Below, piece by piece: positions 61,297-64,000 of a DNA stretch of 64,000 nt. The number at the start of each line of letters is the position of its first letter. The stretch's first letter is position 1. The notes under the pieces are model-generated. The model was not told where the DNA came from and ran no database searches. It saw nothing but the letters and a program-made list of their open reading frames with translations. The stretch is taken from contig CP099426.1 in NCBI GenBank assembly GCA_024114885.1, forward strand, positions 1,054,001-1,118,000, read 5' to 3'. Made by a program: the position numbers and the translations under genes. The stretch comes from Septoria linicola. Lineage: Eukaryota > Ascomycota > Dothideomycetes > Mycosphaerellales > Mycosphaerellaceae.

Positions 61297-62664
61297 ATGT
61301 CTCACCTTGCCAAGAGGCTAGTAAGTCTGTAGAGCCTGTCTATTGAATACCGCTGACGATAGCAGACACACAATATTGCAAGAGCACACCCAAGGCCATG
61401 TGCACGAGCTTCGCACACATGCCGAGCCAAGCTGAGCCATGCCATCGGCCGTCGCAGTGTTCATGCCCCAGCAATTGAATTCCTGCAGAATGGTAATGTT
61501 GACTGGACCGAATCACAACAACTTGTGAGAGATTCAATAGCCAAGATTGCTTCTCAATACGACGACGAATACTGGAAGGACCTAGACAGCAAGCACAAAT
61601 TCTCACTTGACCTGCACGGAGCCCTAGCGAGAGATGGGTGGCTCGGTATATGCATGCCTGAAGAATATGGCGGCTCCGCTCTGGGTATCTCAGAAGCATC
61701 AGTGATGATGCAGACACTATCCGAATCTGGAGGTGGTATGGCAGCCGCTTCTTCAGTGCATATGAACATCTTCGGCTTGGAGCCGGTCGTAAAGTTCGCC
61801 ACAGAAGAGCAGAAGCAACGGTGGCTGGTACCTCTCATCGCTGGCGAAGAGCGAGCTTGCTTTGGCGTTACTGAGCCAAACACTGGACTCGATACTCTCA
61901 AGCTACAGTCCTTGGCTAAGAAAAATCCAGATGGCAAGTCCTACTCTGTCAGCGGGTCCAAGATCTGGACGTCTACGGCACAAACGGCACAGAAGATCTT
62001 ACTGCTTGTGAGAACGACACCGCTTGAAGATGTGAAGAAACCAACCCAAGGTCTCTCGCTCTTCTATACTGATCTCGATCGCTCGGCTGTAGACGTCCAG
62101 GAGATTGAGAAGCTCGGCAGAGCATCAGTAGATAGCAACATTCTCTTCTTCGACGGCTGGAAGGTACCGGCAGAAGACCTTATCGGAAGCGAAGGCGAAG
62201 GCTTCAAGCAAATCATGCATGGCATGAATGCTGAGCGAATCCTCATCGCTGCCGAGGCGCTTGGTCTTGGATTCGTTGCTCTTCGTAAAGCAGCACTGTA
62301 CGCGCAAGATCGCGTCGTGTTCGGCAGACCGATTGGAAAGAATCAGGGCATACAACACCCGCTCGCAGATTCCTGGATGAAGCTCGAGGCTGCGCGATTA
62401 ATGACTTACCAGGCTGCGAGGATGTACGACCAAGGTCATAGTACAGGCGAGTATGCTAACGCATGCAAGTACCTTGCAGCAGATGCTGCATATGAGGCTG
62501 CAGAGAGGGCTGTGTTGACGCATGGCGGCATGGGATATGCCAAAGAATATCATGTCGAGCGGTATTTCAGAGAGGCAATGTTGCCCCGGTTGGCGCCGGT
62601 GAGCCGAGAACTCATCCTGAACTATGTTGGCGAGAGAGTGCTGGGCCTGCCAAGATCATACTGA
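61297..62664 (+). CDS. Mitochondrial acyl-CoA dehydrogenase (440 aa)
   Basis: Two exons, 61297-61320 and 61366-62664, with a 45-nt intron. The spliced N-terminus MSHLAKRLTHNIARAHPRPC and following Arg/His/Ser-rich sequence is a mitochondrial presequence. The flavin and substrate blocks are present: GWLGICMPEEYGGSALG, ACFGVTEPNTGLDT (usual ACFALTEP), VSGSKIWTSTAQ, FGRPIGKNQGIQHPLAD and VLTHGGMGYAKEYHVERYFR. At the place where short- and medium-chain enzymes have the catalytic Glu of YEGT, this protein reads LPRLAPVSRE, so the base must lie elsewhere, as in isovaleryl-CoA dehydrogenase. It ends VLGLPRSY, as in many bacterial homologues. Divergent from the carrier gene. It could desaturate a branched or carboxylated acyl-CoA made by the cluster's CoA-transferase. 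Confidence 0.92.
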
Positions 62665-64000
62665 GGCAACAGAGAGCAACAATATTGCTTATGTTTCATT
62701 TTCACGAGTTGACGGAGTCAACATCGTGAGTCTCCGCGGATCTGCAGTATTGCGTGCTCGTGCACTGCCTCTGCCCAGCTCTGTTTCTGATGCTCAGCTT
62801 GAGACGATGGTGTCTGAATCGACTATTCTCATAGAAGTGCAAGGGGAGTTCCACAGTCACGAGATCGTGGGGCAGTTTCGCGTCGAACGCCCCTATCGCA
62901 AATGCTGCTTTCCTCCATCATTCGCGTCGTTGTGCTGCTTCTCGGTGACATCCTGACTCGTGGTCAGCACAGCGTGATCTGAAGCACGTCAAGATCTGTA
63001 CGATTGTGAAATGTGCAGGGTCGTCGCGATGGGTCCCAATTCGGGTTGATTGCCATGCCGGCGAGGCCCGTGGCTGGCAGCAGGAGTGTGAGCAGTGTCG
63101 TAAAAATGAGCATTGTACTGATTCCGTCGTTGTGGTATGTCCTTTGGTGACTAGTGAAGCAAAAGGAATCGCCGGGAATTTATGTAGGGAACGGCCGCGC
63201 AGGTGAGACAGACAGTCCGGCCGGTATATGAACGGAGTCCGAGACTGCAACCTCTGTGCTAGTTTGTGTCTAGGCACTCGTCCTACGTCCAAGAGCTGGC
63301 GAAAATACTGCGACAGAATATGGACCATCAGTAGTCATTCGTCAGTCTGTCGATATCATCATCGTGGCCTGGGATCATCGTGCCTACAAAGACTATGTTC
63401 ACGCCAGCGGCTGAAGACCCATAGCGACAGGTGTCCCATCTTTCACACGCAGGCGAGATGTGTCTCCAGCCGTGAACTTGCTAGGTATTTTGAGAACGTA
63501 GACGTGTCTGATATAAGCTCAAATGCCTGCTTGTCGATCATTAATAAGCCGGCTTAAAGCTAACTAAGGGGACATTGAATCCAGCAAGCGATCTTTCAGG
63601 TGTTTAAGGAAAAGGAAAGATCAACGATCAAGAGCCATCTCCATCAGCAGATCGGCCAGCAAATCGCCCGTCTGGCATCGCGTTCTGAGAATATGAGTAG
63701 GCCGTCGTACCATGTTCGGCTTCATCGGTCTCGCGGCACGACCCAATGGAGCTGACCGCCAGGATTGATCGGAATGGCCGAATCTGGTCATGCGCGGCTC
63801 TTGCCTGCGCCCATATAAGCGACTTATGCTTACCTCTTGTCTGTCGACTTTTTTGGAGGCTTCACCACACTCCACGGACGTCTGATGTATGCGTTGGTAT
63901 TGTCAGGCTGACGCGCGCTGGAAACAAATAATAACAACACAGTTTTCTGCCAAGACAAATCTCCAGTCGGACCAATCCAACTCTCCTCCCCTCGACCCCC
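62665..64000. other. Right end of window, no supported gene
   Basis: A 109-codon Cys-rich frame (63228-63557) and a basic minus-strand frame (63621-63875) begin with plausible starts but have no recognised domain or signal peptide. The window ends in a pyrimidine-rich stretch that may be the leader of a gene beyond the end. Confidence 0.35.

Noticed and set aside
63228..63557. Cysteine-rich 109-codon frame
   Set aside because: Ten cysteines are suggestive, but there is no signal peptide, domain or supporting context.
1..64000. tRNA, rRNA, CRISPR arrays, bacterial operon signals
   Set aside because: None was recognised by eye; the window is eukaryotic, and a tRNAscan run would be needed to exclude tRNAs fully.

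Overview
The window reads as nuclear DNA from a filamentous ascomycete. Genes are monocistronic, introns are mostly 45-80 nt with GT...AG ends, and some fungal TATA boxes are visible. The gene set includes a fused carbamoyl-phosphate synthase/aspartate transcarbamoylase, Svf1, Nop53, Ypt6, a Dal5-type MFS permease, a GH28 pectinase and small cysteine-rich secreted proteins. The secreted proteins and the pectinase suggest a plant-associated Dothideomycete, perhaps Mycosphaerellales; that placement is inference. No rRNA, tRNA, CRISPR array or intact transposon was recognised.

Layout. 0.4-3.1 kb: two tandem paralogues of an unassigned HExxH protein family, followed by a decayed 99-bp (33-codon) repeat array and several kb of gene-poor DNA. 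7.5-12.3 kb: a proline/tyrosine-rich cell-wall-protein-like gene and an acidic disordered protein. 13.3-18.5 kb: an MFS permease and an amino-acid permease, both with resolved introns. 19.1-19.7 kb: a cysteine-rich secreted protein. 20.0-26.6 kb: the pyrimidine CPSase-ATCase gene (minus strand), which lacks the usual dihydroorotase-like domain and is interrupted by a 716-nt intron-like block without a normal AG acceptor. 27-28.6 kb: a second MFS transporter. 29.3-31.9 kb: Svf1 and a divergent histone H4 variant. 32.3-38.7 kb: the third HExxH paralogue, a Cys/His-rich protein, a GH28 enzyme, a small CxxC protein and a transcription-factor-like disordered protein. 39.5-50.3 kb: a peroxisomal enoyl-CoA hydratase, a frameshifted F-box-like gene, a Swt21/WRAP53-like WD40 protein divergent from Hsp10, an AT-hook protein, and Ypt6 divergent from Nop53. 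50.3-53.4 kb: gene-poor, with a purine tract and a strong hairpin. 53.4-55.2 kb: a small protein with cysteines at both ends and a cysteine-rich secreted protein.

55.4-62.7 kb is the most coherent system. It holds a mitochondrial HMG-CoA lyase fused to a methylglutaconyl-CoA-hydratase-like crotonase, a class III CoA-transferase of the SUGCT type, a 2-oxoglutarate/dicarboxylate-type mitochondrial carrier and a mitochondrial acyl-CoA dehydrogenase. They are arranged as two divergent pairs. Together they could import, activate, dehydrogenate, hydrate and cleave a branched C5-C6 dicarboxylate, for example 3-methylglutarate or 3-methylglutaconate, to acetyl-CoA and a ketoacid. The enzyme families are well supported; the substrate is inference.

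Exon boundaries were placed by eye from splice signals, phase and expected protein sequence. Coordinates of spliced genes are outer CDS limits, with exons given in the evidence.
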